Part shown: piece after piece, positions 15,242-23,940 of the stretch | Position numbering within the stretch: position 1 is the first letter of the stretch | How the letters are laid out: every line of letters begins with the position of its first letter | Assembly (NCBI GenBank): GCA_044375915.1 | Contig: JBILLU010000012.1 | Span: 1 to 32,806 of the forward strand | Direction of reading: 5' to 3' | Length of the DNA: 32,806 nt | Source of the DNA: JAFEBO01 sp044375915 | GTDB lineage: Bacteria > Planctomycetota > Phycisphaerae > Phycisphaerales > UBA1924 | The notes under the pieces: model-generated | What the model was told of the DNA's origin: nothing | Databases searched by the model: none | The model's input: only the letters and a program-made list of their open reading frames with translations | Program-made: the position numbers and the translations under genes

Positions 15242-16657
15242 GTGGCACGCGACGACAAACAACCCCCACTTGACCACGAATCGGAAATCTCCTGCGAGGG
15301 CGGCGAAGAGTCTATCTCCAACAACGCCACCGCTCCGACCCCCGCCATCGCCCCTGGCATCGAGGACATCGACGCGCGGCGTGCCGCGGCGGAGATTGGG
15401 AAATCGCACGGCGGGCTCGGCATCGACCCCCGCATCCCCGCCTTCGTCCCCGGCTTTGACGCCCCGTTCTTTCAAGCCGGACTCGCCGGGTACTCCGACG
15501 CCGCCATGCGGCTCATCGCCCGAAAGCACGGCTGCCCCTTCTGCGTCACCGAGGCGCTGCTCGACCGCACGCTGCTGGCGGGCGGCCGCGGGTTTGCGAA
15601 GGCCGATCTTGGCGAGATTCACGACAACGTGCCCGGCGGCGAAGACGATCACCCCCTCGCGGGCCAGATCATGGGCAGCGACCCACGCGAGATGGCCGCC
15701 TCCGCCGTCAAGATGATCGAGCAGGGCACCCGCTCCGATCGCGCGTACCGCGAACTGGCGTACGAAGACGGCCAGTTCCCCAAGCCCGGCGAACACCTGA
15801 GCATCCCCGGCGGCTTCCAAGTGAAAGTGTCCGTGGGACCGGGTCGTGATTCTTCTGCCCCTGCTCCCCTGCTCCCCTCCTCCCCTGCTCCCCTCCCATT
15901 CCAAGCCATCGACGTCAACCTCGCCTGCCCCGTCAAGAAGATCAAGGCCAAAGCCCGCGGCGGGCACTGGCTGGCGGAGCCCGATGGCGCGATCCGCATT
16001 CTGGAGGCCGTGCGCGAAGCGGTGCCGAAAGAGATTCCCTGCACGCTGAAGCTGCGCCGGAGTTTCGACGACACGCCGGAGATGGCGGAGAACTTCGAGA
16101 AGATCTTCGCCGCGGCGTACGACATCGGCTATGCGTGGGCGACGGTGCACGCGCGGACCGTGGTGCAGCGCTACGTCGGGCCGTCGCGGTGGACATTCCT
16201 GAAGGACCTGCGCGAGCGCCATCCCGACAAGATCTTCTTCGGCTCGGGCGACATCTGGCGTGCGGAGGACATCTTCCTGATGATCCGGTACGCGGGGGTG
16301 AGCGGGGTGTCGGTGGCGCGGGGGTGCATCGGCAACCCGTGGATCTTCACGCAGGCGCGGGCGATGATGCGGGGCGAGGCGCCGCGGCCGCCGACGATCG
16401 CGGAGCAGCGTGCGGTGCTGGATGAGCACTTCCGATTGCTGGTCGCGGTCAACGGCACGATGCGCCCGGGCTCGCCGAAGACCAATGCCGACGGCACACC
16501 GACGTGGAGCGAGCGCCACGCGGCACGCCTGATGCGGAAGTTCGGCGTGCGCTTCAGCGTCCATCACCCGCGGGCCGAGGCGGTGAAGCTCAAGATGATC
16601 GCGGTCAAGGACATGAACGACTGGCGCAGAGTGCTGGACGAGGACTACGTCCACTAG
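15242..16657 (+). CDS. tRNA-dihydrouridine synthase with an extra internal segment
   Basis: FMN enzyme that reduces uridines in tRNA. The 471-residue protein shows AGYSD (82-86), TEALLDRTLLAGG, QIMGSDPREMA, DVNLACPVKK with catalytic Cys229, TVHARTVVQRYVG (FMN/tRNA region) and SVARGCIGNPWIF. Between MIEQG (162) and AIDVNLACP (222) it has about 55 residues more than the usual short EAGADAIDIN link, and the last 15 of these (SSAPAPLLPSSPAPL) come from an 8-bp tandem repeat. The N-terminal 60 residues are also non-conserved. GTG 15242 is preferred because everything upstream in frame is repeat DNA; no Shine-Dalgarno is visible. It overlaps the convergent transporter by the 4 bases CTAG. Confidence 0.85.
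   Translation: MARDDKQPPLDHESEISCEGGEESISNNATAPTPAIAPGIEDIDARRAAAEIGKSHGGLGIDPRIPAFVPGFDAPFFQAGLAGYSDAAMRLIARKHGCPFCVTEALLDRTLLAGGRGFAKADLGEIHDNVPGGEDDHPLAGQIMGSDPREMAASAVKMIEQGTRSDRAYRELAYEDGQFPKPGEHLSIPGGFQVKVSVGPGRDSSAPAPLLPSSPAPLPFQAIDVNLACPVKKIKAKARGGHWLAEPDGAIRILEAVREAVPKEIPCTLKLRRSFDDTPEMAENFEKIFAAAYDIGYAWATVHARTVVQRYVGPSRWTFLKDLRERHPDKIFFGSGDIWRAEDIFLMIRYAGVSGVSVARGCIGNPWIFTQARAMMRGEAPRPPTIAEQRAVLDEHFRLLVAVNGTMRPGSPKTNADGTPTWSERHAARLMRKFGVRFSVHHPRAEAVKLKMIAVKDMNDWRRVLDEDYVH
15856..15897. repeat. 8-bp TGCTCCCC tandem array inside dihydrouridine synthase
   Basis: Units at 8-base spacing: partial TGCCCC, TGCTCCCC, TGCTCCCC, TCCTCCCC, TGCTCCCC, partial TCCC. It is translated as part of a Pro/Ser/Ala/Leu-rich linker. 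A change of one unit (8 bases) would shift the frame. Confidence 0.85.
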
Positions 16658-18417
16658 TGCGGCGGCGTGTACGTCAGCGGCCCGCCCGGTCCAAGGTCCG
16701 CGCCCACCAGATACCACACCAGCAGCAGCCCGGTCCAGAACAGGAAGTACACCACCGAGTACGGCAGCATCAGTGCGATCTGCGTCCCCAGCCCGGCGCC
16801 CGGCTTGTACTTCTGCAGCACCGCCAGCACGATCAGCGCGTAGCTGTTCAAGGGCGTCACCACGTTCACCACGCTGTCGCCGATGCGATAGCACGCCATC
16901 ATCAGTTCCGGGCTGATGCCCACGAACATGAACATGGGCACGAAGATCGGGGCCATCACCGCGAACTTACTCATCAGGCCGCTCATCGCGAAATCGCCCG
17001 CGATGACGATGAGGATGAACGCGACGATCAGCACCGGGATGGGCAGATCGGCCGACACCAGCAACTGACCCCCCGCGTAGGCGAGCATGCGGTCGAGCTG
17101 GGTGTACTTGAAGTACTCGACGAACTGGCCGAGGAAGAACATGATGGTGAGCACGGGCACGATCGACTTCACGCCCGACTGCATGGCGTCGACGAAGTCC
17201 TTCTGGGTGCGGAGCGTGCCGACGACGATGCCGTAGGCCATGCCGGGGATCAGGAAGACAAAGAGCATCATCGGAACGATGACGTGGGCCCAGCGGTGGC
17301 CGGGGGCCTCGAGCAGCCGCAGCGCGTTGGTGCCCTCACCCTTGAGCGCGGTCGCGGGCCCGCTCATCAGCACGTGCCCGTTGGCGAGCGTCTGCTGGCC
17401 GTCGCCGTACAGCGGTGCGCCCGGCATGAAAATGAGTGCGAGGAACGCAGCCGTCACCGCGATCATCGCGAGCAGCGCCGCGATCAAGCCCTTCTTCTCG
17501 ACCGGGCTGAGGCTCATGTCGTGAATGGTCTTTTCTTCCGTGCCCGTGCCTTTGGCCTTCTCGGCGGCGAGCAGCCGCGGCTCGACGATCTTGTCGGTGA
17601 CCAGCCAACCAGCGACCATCAGCACCAGCACCGACACGCCCTTGAAGATCCAGTTGGCGGTGGGCAGCACGGTGCGCTCGGGGTCGATGATCTGCGCCGC
17701 CTGCTGGGCCTGACCGGCCATGAACGTGTCGCTGGCGTTGAGGCTGAAGCCAGCGCAGAAGCCGCCCGCGACGCCGCTGAACGCCGCGGCGAGCCCCGCG
17801 ATCGGCGAACGTCCCATCGCCGCGTACAGCGCGGCGGCCAGCGGCGGCAGAATGATGTAACCCGCGTCGCTCGCGAGCGAGCTGTTGGCGCCCACCATCA
17901 CGATGATCGGCGTGAGAAGTGGTTTCGGAGCGATCTGGGCCAGCCAGCGCATCGCCGCTCCGAACATCCCGAACTTCTCCGCCAGCCCGATGCCCAAGAT
18001 GCTCACGAAGATCAGCCCCAAGGCCGGCAGGTGGGTGAAGTTCCGCAGCATCGACGAGAACATCCAGTAGATGCCCTCGCTGGTCAGCAGCGTGCGCGGC
18101 GCGATCGGGTCGCCCTTGTTCTCGAGGATGATCTCGGGCCGTCCGTCGCGGCCGAGCACCGGCACCATCACCGGCTTGCCGTCGGCGTGCGTCACGACGC
18201 TGCCGCTCGCGTCCTTCTTCTCGACGAGCTGCACCTTGGGCTGGACGGGCTGCACCTTCCAGCCCGCCGCGTCGCCGATGGCGGCGACCACCACCACGAT
18301 CGCCGCGAAGAGCGCGAAGAGCACCGCCGGCTCGGGAATCTTGTTCCCGAGCCACTCGATGAAGTCGAGGATGCCGTTGCCGGTGCTGGCGGACGTCGGA
18401 GAAGGGCTGTTGCTCAT
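16654..18417 (-). CDS. AbgT-family transporter
   Basis: A 587-residue membrane protein resembling AbgT/MtrF proteins, which move p-aminobenzoyl-glutamate or export sulfonamide-like drugs using an ion gradient. Characteristic segments are GNKIPEPAVLFALFA at the N-terminus, MVGANSSLASDAGYIILPPLAAALYAAMGRSP in the middle and GDSVVNVVTPLNSYALIVL near the C-terminus, with about twelve hydrophobic helices and two helical hairpins. A polar loop (about 54-110) is longer than in E. coli AbgT. No aminobenzoyl-glutamate hydrolase genes (abgA/abgB) are beside it, so substrate is uncertain; a drug or folate-catabolite exporter role is equally possible. No clear ribosome binding site before ATG 18417. Confidence 0.85.
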   Translation of the reverse strand: MSNSPSPTSASTGNGILDFIEWLGNKIPEPAVLFALFAAIVVVVAAIGDAAGWKVQPVQPKVQLVEKKDASGSVVTHADGKPVMVPVLGRDGRPEIILENKGDPIAPRTLLTSEGIYWMFSSMLRNFTHLPALGLIFVSILGIGLAEKFGMFGAAMRWLAQIAPKPLLTPIIVMVGANSSLASDAGYIILPPLAAALYAAMGRSPIAGLAAAFSGVAGGFCAGFSLNASDTFMAGQAQQAAQIIDPERTVLPTANWIFKGVSVLVLMVAGWLVTDKIVEPRLLAAEKAKGTGTEEKTIHDMSLSPVEKKGLIAALLAMIAVTAAFLALIFMPGAPLYGDGQQTLANGHVLMSGPATALKGEGTNALRLLEAPGHRWAHVIVPMMLFVFLIPGMAYGIVVGTLRTQKDFVDAMQSGVKSIVPVLTIMFFLGQFVEYFKYTQLDRMLAYAGGQLLVSADLPIPVLIVAFILIVIAGDFAMSGLMSKFAVMAPIFVPMFMFVGISPELMMACYRIGDSVVNVVTPLNSYALIVLAVLQKYKPGAGLGTQIALMLPYSVVYFLFWTGLLLVWYLVGADLGPGGPLTYTPPH

Positions 18418-18595
18418 GGGGTTGTCGCCGGAAAGAGTCGGGCGAGCAATCTACAGCATTCCGGCGCGTGTTGGAAGCGGAAATCCGCGATTGCATTCGG
18501 GATACGTCGGGCTGCAATGGGCGCGGAACCAAACCGCGCCCGGGGCATCAGACCGTACTCTTTGGACGAGTTCGACACCAACCGTGAGTACTTCC

Positions 18596-19279
18596 ATGAC
18601 GATCGCCGCCACCTCCCCCTCCGCCCTCTCCCCCAAGCCCATCGACACCGCCGCCCTGATCAGCAACCTCCAGTGGCGCTACGCGGTCAAGAAGTTCGAC
18701 GCCAGCAAGAAGATCCCCGCCGCCACGTGGCAGGCCCTTGAGCACGCGACGGTTCTGTCGCCCTCGAGCTTCGGGCTGCAGCCCTGGCGCTTCGTGGTCG
18801 TGAACGACAAGCCCTTGCGTGAGAAGCTGAAGGCCGCGAGCTGGAACCAGACCCAGGTCACCGACGCCTCACACCTGATCGTCTTCGCCCGCCGCACCAA
18901 GCTGGGTGCCGAGGACATCCAGCGCTACATCGACAGCATCGCCGCCACCCGCGGCGTGCCCGCGGCCTCGCTCGACGGATACAAGAACATGATGCTCGGC
19001 TTCGCGAGCCAGCCCGGCTTCGATACCGCGCTCTGGGCCGCCAAGCAGGTCTACATCGCGCTGGGGGTGTTCCTCACCGCCGCCGCCAACCTCGGCGTGG
19101 ACGCCTGCCCGATGGAAGGCATCGACCCCAAGCAGTACGACGAGATGCTCAAGCCCGCGCTCGGCAGCGACTACACCACGCTCTGCGTCGCCACCGCCGG
19201 CTATCGCGCCGCAGACGACGCGATCGCAGGAATGGCGAAGGTGCGCTACGCCGTCGGCGATGTGGTGAAGTACGTCTAA
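18596..19279 (+). CDS. Nitroreductase-family NAD(P)H oxidoreductase
   Basis: A 227-residue FMN flavoenzyme of the NfsB/nitroreductase fold: NLQWRYAVKKFD (cofactor-binding region), VLSPSSFGLQPWRFVVV, and a C-terminal CPMEGIDPKQYDEML and AGYRAADDA block that closes the FMN site. Such enzymes use NAD(P)H to reduce nitroaromatics, quinones or flavins; the physiological substrate cannot be read from sequence. It is divergent from the AbgT gene with about 178 bases between and ends in a 4-base overlap (CTAA) with the convergent CTERM gene. ATG 18596 gives a normal family length. No Shine-Dalgarno is visible. Confidence 0.87.
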   Translation: MTIAATSPSALSPKPIDTAALISNLQWRYAVKKFDASKKIPAATWQALEHATVLSPSSFGLQPWRFVVVNDKPLREKLKAASWNQTQVTDASHLIVFARRTKLGAEDIQRYIDSIAATRGVPAASLDGYKNMMLGFASQPGFDTALWAAKQVYIALGVFLTAAANLGVDACPMEGIDPKQYDEMLKPALGSDYTTLCVATAGYRAADDAIAGMAKVRYAVGDVVKYV

Positions 19280-19950
19280 CGACGGCGACGCAGAAGAACC
19301 CCGGCCACGCCGAGCACCGTCAACGAAGCCGGTGTGGGGATCACATTGATCGACGCCTCAAGATCAGTACGGGGCTCGTCGGGCTGGCCTGACTGCTTGT
19401 TGGTCGGGGATGCGTCGTTATAGAACGTCAGGCCCTTCGTGGAGCCGGAGCCGAAGGTCTTGTTCTTGAACGTGAGCACGCGGGGCGTGAAGTTCGCGCT
19501 GCTGAGCTTGATCTCGCCGACAACCAGCTGGTAGTAGGTTTGCGGCGCGCTGGGCAGAGTGAGCAGCAGTTGGCCCGCAAACGAGGTAATGGCGGTGCCT
19601 CCGATGGTGCCAGCCGACGTTGCAAGTATGGCCGCGGACCCAGAGGTGGACGTGCGGTTCAGGCGGAAGAACGAATCTCCGCTGCCGTAGTTCGTGAACT
19701 GCAGCGAACCCGTGAAGCGGTTGAGCGCCATCGCATTCCCAGTGCCATCGGCTGTCGTGACCTTCGTTCCCACGTCGAAGTACGACCCGAAACGGAAGGC
19801 AATCGTCTGCCCCGGCAGCGCGTTCACGCCGTTGCTCCACGTCGCGCCGCCGTCGGAACTCACCTCAAACTTCAACCCCCAGGCGGCATGGGCGGACGCG
19901 GAGAGGACAAGAGCGCTGATCAGGACGCTGACAGTGTGCGTGGCATGCAT
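19276..19950 (-). CDS. Secreted PEP-CTERM-like protein, paralog 1
   Basis: A 224-residue exported protein: signal peptide (residues 1 to about 22, ending ASAHAA), a beta-rich body beginning WGLKFEVSSDGGATWSNGVNALPGQ, and a C-terminal sorting signal IPTPASLTVLGVAGVLL-RRRR of the PEP-CTERM type that likely anchors it to the membrane until an exosortase-like enzyme processes it. A strong GAGGAG lies about 8 bases before ATG 19950. The downstream neighbour on the same strand order is its paralog at 20021-20689, about 70 bases away. Function of the body is unknown. Confidence 0.78.
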   Translation of the reverse strand: MHATHTVSVLISALVLSASAHAAWGLKFEVSSDGGATWSNGVNALPGQTIAFRFGSYFDVGTKVTTADGTGNAMALNRFTGSLQFTNYGSGDSFFRLNRTSTSGSAAILATSAGTIGGTAITSFAGQLLLTLPSAPQTYYQLVVGEIKLSSANFTPRVLTFKNKTFGSGSTKGLTFYNDASPTNKQSGQPDEPRTDLEASINVIPTPASLTVLGVAGVLLRRRR

Positions 19951-20020
19951 AGAGGAATCTCCTCGGGAACGTGCTGCGAGAGGTTGCGAAGTACGACTGC
20001 TCGATCCGGGATCGCCGCGA

Positions 20021-20689
20021 TCACGGACGACGACGCCGCGCCACGACGGCTCCGGCGAAAATGAGCGATGCTGCGCCGGGAGCGGGGATGACATTGATCG
20101 ACGCCTCAAGATCAGTGCGGGGCTCGTCGGGCTGGCCCGACTGCTTGTTGGCCGCGGACGCATCGTGATAGAACGTCAGACCCTTCGTGGAGCCGGAGCC
20201 GAAGGTCTTGTTCTTGAACGTGAGCACACGGGGCGTGAAGTTCGCGCTGCTGACCTTGATCTCGCCCCGGTAGATCTGGTAGTAGGTCTCCGGCGTGCTG
20301 GGCAGCGTGAGCAGGAGTTGGCCCGCAAACGAGGTGATTGCAGTCGTTCCGATCGTGCCGCCGGAAGTCCCGGTGATCGATTGTGCACCGCTCGTCGCGG
20401 TCCGTACCAGATTCTGGAACATATCACCCATTCCAAAGTTCGTGAACTGATTCGAACCCGTGAAGCGGTTGAGCGCCATCGCGTTCCCCGTGCCATCGGC
20501 TGTCGTGACCTTCGTTCCCACGTCGAAGTAGCCGCCGAATCGGAACGCGATCGTCTGGCCCGGCAGTGCGTTCACGGCGTTGGTCCACGTCGCGCCCCCG
20601 TCGGGGCTGACTTCGAACTTCAGGCCCCACGCCGCCTGAGTGACCGACGACGCGAGCACGGCGAAAAGCGAAGCAAGCGCAAACTTCAT
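20021..20689 (-). CDS. Secreted PEP-CTERM-like protein, paralog 2
   Basis: A 222-residue exported protein closely related to the one at 19276-19950. Signal peptide ends near VTQAA; body begins WGLKFEVSPDGGATWTNAVNALPGQ; C-terminus IPAPGAASLIFAGAVVARRRRP is a PEP-CTERM-like signal. GGAGG lies 5 bases before ATG 20689. The amino-terminal third (FEVS.DGGATW..VNALPGQTIAFRFG.YFDVGTKV) and the C-terminal third (SSANFTPRVLTFKNKTFGSG) are almost the same in both, while about 35 central residues differ. It is upstream of paralog 1 on the reverse strand, and both are probably co-transcribed. Confidence 0.78.
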   Translation of the reverse strand: MKFALASLFAVLASSVTQAAWGLKFEVSPDGGATWTNAVNALPGQTIAFRFGGYFDVGTKVTTADGTGNAMALNRFTGSNQFTNFGMGDMFQNLVRTATSGAQSITGTSGGTIGTTAITSFAGQLLLTLPSTPETYYQIYRGEIKVSSANFTPRVLTFKNKTFGSGSTKGLTFYHDASAANKQSGQPDEPRTDLEASINVIPAPGAASLIFAGAVVARRRRP

Positions 20690-20848
20690 AAAGACCTCCC
20701 AGCGCATGCGGCCACGAGACGCCGCTGCTTCCTGAAGCATGCCCGAGAATCGGCCCGTTGCCAACCAATCTGGCGTGCAGCAGGCCCGGCAGGCTCACAT
20801 TCCGACCTCTCGATCTCGGTACCCTGTGGTTGCCCCCAGGCACTCCCG

Positions 20849-23191
20849 ATGGCTGACGCGCAACCTCCATCACCCGACCCCCGCGACACCTTTGGTGCGC
20901 GCCCAACCGCGGCGTCGGACTCCGGCCCATCCGGCGGCGTCCCGATCGGGGCGCCCACGCCGGTTCGCATCGCCGGGTATCGCATCCTCGGCCTGCTCGG
21001 CACCGGCGGCATGGGCTTGGTCTACGAGGCCGAGCAGGAGGCGCTCGGTCGCCGCGTCGCGCTCAAAGTGATGAAGCCCGGTCTGGTGCGGGCCGACCTG
21101 CTCGCCCGATTCGAGAGCGAGGGACGCCTGCTCGCACGCCTGCGGCACGAGGGCATCGCAAGTGTCCTCGACGCCGGCGTGCATCGCAACGAGCACGGCC
21201 TCAGCGTGCCCTACCTCGTGATGGAGCTCGTCGAATCGAGCGTCACGCTGGAGCGTTTCCTGCGTGAACGCAAACGCACCACGCAGGAAGTGGTGAACCT
21301 TGCACTGCAGGTCTGCGACGCGGTCGGCGCGGCGCACGACGCCGGCATCGTCCACCGCGATCTCAAGCCCTCGAACATCCTCGTCACGCCCGAGTGGAGC
21401 GGCGCGCGGGCGGGGGTCAAACTGATCGACTTCGGAATCGCCAAGGTGCTGGGTGAATCGCTGGCGGCTTCAGTCGAATCGCCGGTGACGGCGACCGGCG
21501 TCGTCGTCGGCACGCCGGAGTACATGGCCCCGGAGCAGATCCTCGGTCTGCCGGTCGACCATCGCGTGGACATCTTCGCGATCGGCGCCGTGCTCTTTGA
21601 GATGCTGACAGGCCGTCCGCCGCACGAGATTCGTGACCGTGGCGACCGCGAATCGCTCCGCCGTGCGGTCTGCGAGCGCGACGCCCCGCGGGTGCGCGCG
21701 CTCGCGCCCGCCACGCCGCTCGACCTGGACGTGATCGTCGCCAAGTGCCTGCGCCGCGACGCGGACGGCCGCTATGAGAGCGTGCCGGCGCTCGCGGCGG
21801 ACCTGCGGGCGTTTGCCGAGGGACGCCCGATCTCGGCCCGGGCCGAGTCGGTGCGTGAGCAGGCCACGCGGCGCGTCGGCGAATGGTCCGCCCGCCGTCC
21901 AATGGCGGCGGCGCTCGTGGTGGCATGCGTGTGCGGCCTGATCGGATCGCTGGTGCTCACGCCCATTGTGTTTCAGCACACGAGCGCGTCGATCGTGTTC
22001 AACCGCGCGATGGCCGGTGTGGCGCCGGCGACCACGCTGGCCGGCGACCTGCCCGACACGCGGATCATCGCGATCGCGGACACCACCGACATGCAGCAGG
22101 TCGGGGTGGCGGCCGGCATCGCCGACGTGAGCAACGAGGCGCGGGCGTCGTGGCGGCGCGTCTACGCCGACTTGGTGCGGCGACTCACCGCCGCGGGCGT
22201 GCGCGGGATCGGCATCGACCTGCTCTTCCGCCGCGCCTCCGAGCACGACCAGGCTCTCAGCGAAGCGATGGATGCGGCCCGGCGCGCCGGCGTGCCAGTC
22301 GTGCTCGCGGCACCGTTGTGGACTCCCAGCGACGACGGCACGCCCTCGCTCGCGCCCGACCTGGCGCGGCGTGCATCGTCTGGCCCGGTGACCGGCGGGT
22401 TCACCGGCCCCGATTCGTGGGCGCTCGACCTCGTGATGATGCGGGCCGGAAGCGAGCCGGTGCCGTCGTTCTCGCTGCGGCTTGCCGCGCTCGTTCGGGC
22501 GCCAAGTGCCGCGCTCTCGCTGGCCGATGCCGGAATGCTCGAAGTCCGCTTCCTGCGCGATGATGCGCAGCGGGCCCCGCTGCGAGAACCGATGTACGTG
22601 CGGACCAGCGGCGAGCTGCCAATCTCCGAGGACGACGCGCCGATCGGGCTGCGCTCCGGCGATCGCGTGCTGCAACTTCTGGTGCCGCTGGATCGGGCCC
22701 GTCTGCTCGAAGCGACGACTCCCTTGGAACGGGTCATGGCGATGTCGCCCGAGGCCCTGCGGGAACGGTTCGCGGGTCAGATCGTGCTCCTGGGCAACGC
22801 CAGCGCCGCCGGCGGCGACATGCAAGAGCCGCCCGGCGGCGATCCGATGCCGGGGGTCTGGAGCCACGCGGCGGGCGTGCAGCGGCTGCTCCGCGACGAT
22901 GCGATGCAAGTTCCGAGCAAACGCACCATGCACGGGCTCATCGCGTTGCTGGCGCTCACCGGCGCATGGCTCGGGCTGACGACTCGCCGCGTGCCTTGGT
23001 TTGCGATCGCTTTGACAGTCTTGCCGTTTGCTGGTAGCGTGCTGTGCGTGCGCGTCGGCGGCATGCTCTGGAATCCGCTGGCGGCGATCGGCGCGGGCTT
23101 GCTCGCGCTTGTCGTTGGCTGGGGGCTCGGAAAGCTCGCGGCACGCCGTCACACGGGGTCCGCTCCTTTGAGCGGCGGGAGGCTTGCATGA
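20849..23191 (+). CDS. Ser/Thr protein kinase with CHASE2 extracellular sensor
   Basis: A 780-residue membrane receptor kinase. Cytoplasmic kinase domain (about 44-325): glycine loop GTGGMG (51-56), Lys73, HRD at 169-171 with DLKPSN, DFG at 194-196 and APE at 227-229, so it should be active. A membrane helix follows (about 353-374), then a CHASE2-type sensor (about 395-690) with RIIAIAD, ASWRRVYADLVRRLTAAGVRGIGIDLLF and VVLAAP, ending in two or three C-terminal membrane helices (about 690-765). Order kinase-TM-CHASE2-TM is unusual, as CHASE2 usually sits N-terminal of the enzyme domain. It overlaps the next gene by ATGA. The Pro-rich first 40 residues are probably flexible. Confidence 0.88.
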   Translation: MADAQPPSPDPRDTFGARPTAASDSGPSGGVPIGAPTPVRIAGYRILGLLGTGGMGLVYEAEQEALGRRVALKVMKPGLVRADLLARFESEGRLLARLRHEGIASVLDAGVHRNEHGLSVPYLVMELVESSVTLERFLRERKRTTQEVVNLALQVCDAVGAAHDAGIVHRDLKPSNILVTPEWSGARAGVKLIDFGIAKVLGESLAASVESPVTATGVVVGTPEYMAPEQILGLPVDHRVDIFAIGAVLFEMLTGRPPHEIRDRGDRESLRRAVCERDAPRVRALAPATPLDLDVIVAKCLRRDADGRYESVPALAADLRAFAEGRPISARAESVREQATRRVGEWSARRPMAAALVVACVCGLIGSLVLTPIVFQHTSASIVFNRAMAGVAPATTLAGDLPDTRIIAIADTTDMQQVGVAAGIADVSNEARASWRRVYADLVRRLTAAGVRGIGIDLLFRRASEHDQALSEAMDAARRAGVPVVLAAPLWTPSDDGTPSLAPDLARRASSGPVTGGFTGPDSWALDLVMMRAGSEPVPSFSLRLAALVRAPSAALSLADAGMLEVRFLRDDAQRAPLREPMYVRTSGELPISEDDAPIGLRSGDRVLQLLVPLDRARLLEATTPLERVMAMSPEALRERFAGQIVLLGNASAAGGDMQEPPGGDPMPGVWSHAAGVQRLLRDDAMQVPSKRTMHGLIALLALTGAWLGLTTRRVPWFAIALTVLPFAGSVLCVRVGGMLWNPLAAIGAGLLALVVGWGLGKLAARRHTGSAPLSGGRLA

Positions 23192-23934
23192 ACGTTCCCA
23201 TCGCGTTGGCTCGGGTTGGTGGTCTCGTCGGTCTTGTGCTCGCGGGCACGCTCCATCTTGGTGGATGCGCGGCGCGGCCCGCGGAGCGAGCCGAAGGCGG
23301 CGAAATCGGCGCCCGCCCGCCCGCGGCCCGCGCGGAGTTGCCCGCGCCGGAGGCCGGCTTCCGTGTCGTGAGCCGCTACCTGACCGATGGCTATCAGCTC
23401 GACACGCCCGAGACTTTGCTGCTCGAACCGGTCGTGCCGCCCGGCACCCCGACGTATCAACTGCTCGTCGGTCCTCCCCGCGACGGCAGCCGCCTCCGAG
23501 CCGACGTGCACAATTCTGCGGTCACGCTCTCGCTGCAAAATGGCTTCACGATCGCCGCCGGCACGCAACCGATCGTGGTCGTCAAACGCGTCGTCGCGGC
23601 CGCCGAGGGAACAAAGATGATCGTTGAGGCAGACCAGAGCCGCATCACGATTGCGGTGCTGGAAGCGGCAGCCGACAAGCCGGTACGTGTCTACTTCGAG
23701 AGCGAGGACGGCTCCCGGCCAGTACTCGTGCGGAACAAACAGTACGTTTCCTTCTCCACCACCGCGAACCGCATCCCGCCGCCACTGGACATCCCCGCCC
23801 CCGGTTCCGGCCAGGCCGACCCCGACAACATCGGAGATTTGATGCGGTTCAGTTACGCCAAGCGCGTGCAAACGGGGCAAGCCATCGGACCCAACGACGC
23901 CGACGCCCTCTATGTCGCGGGGCTGCGTCGGTGA
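23188..23934 (+). CDS. Lipoprotein coupled to CHASE2 kinase
   Basis: A 248-residue protein with lipoprotein signal peptide (LVLAGTLHLGGC, Cys27). The start ATG overlaps the kinase stop as ATGA, with GGGAGG just upstream, so translation is coupled and the two products probably work together at the membrane. The mature part is beta-rich (VHNSAVTLSLQNGFTIAAGTQPIVVVKRV, MIVEADQSRITIAVLEAAADKPVRVYFES) and may be a FecR-like or small beta-sandwich domain. That assignment is weak. It could be the ligand-presenting partner or regulator of the CHASE2 sensor. It converges on the phosphorylase gene with 6 bases between stops. Confidence 0.7.
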   Translation: MNVPIALARVGGLVGLVLAGTLHLGGCAARPAERAEGGEIGARPPAARAELPAPEAGFRVVSRYLTDGYQLDTPETLLLEPVVPPGTPTYQLLVGPPRDGSRLRADVHNSAVTLSLQNGFTIAAGTQPIVVVKRVVAAAEGTKMIVEADQSRITIAVLEAAADKPVRVYFESEDGSRPVLVRNKQYVSFSTTANRIPPPLDIPAPGSGQADPDNIGDLMRFSYAKRVQTGQAIGPNDADALYVAGLRR

Positions 23935-23940
23935 GGCGGC

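Noticed and set aside
15856..15897. CRISPR-like or satellite array
   Set aside because: Units are 8 bases, contiguous and translated. There are no spacers, so it is a simple tandem repeat.
16504..18741. Very long open frame antisense to the AbgT transporter
   Set aside because: His/Arg/Asp-rich translation with no fold-like pattern. It is the usual GC-rich shadow of a real gene on the other strand.
19694..20848. Long in-frame extension upstream of the kinase start
   Set aside because: It lies antisense to the two CTERM genes, which have good ribosome binding sites and signal peptides. The kinase fold starts after ATG 20849.
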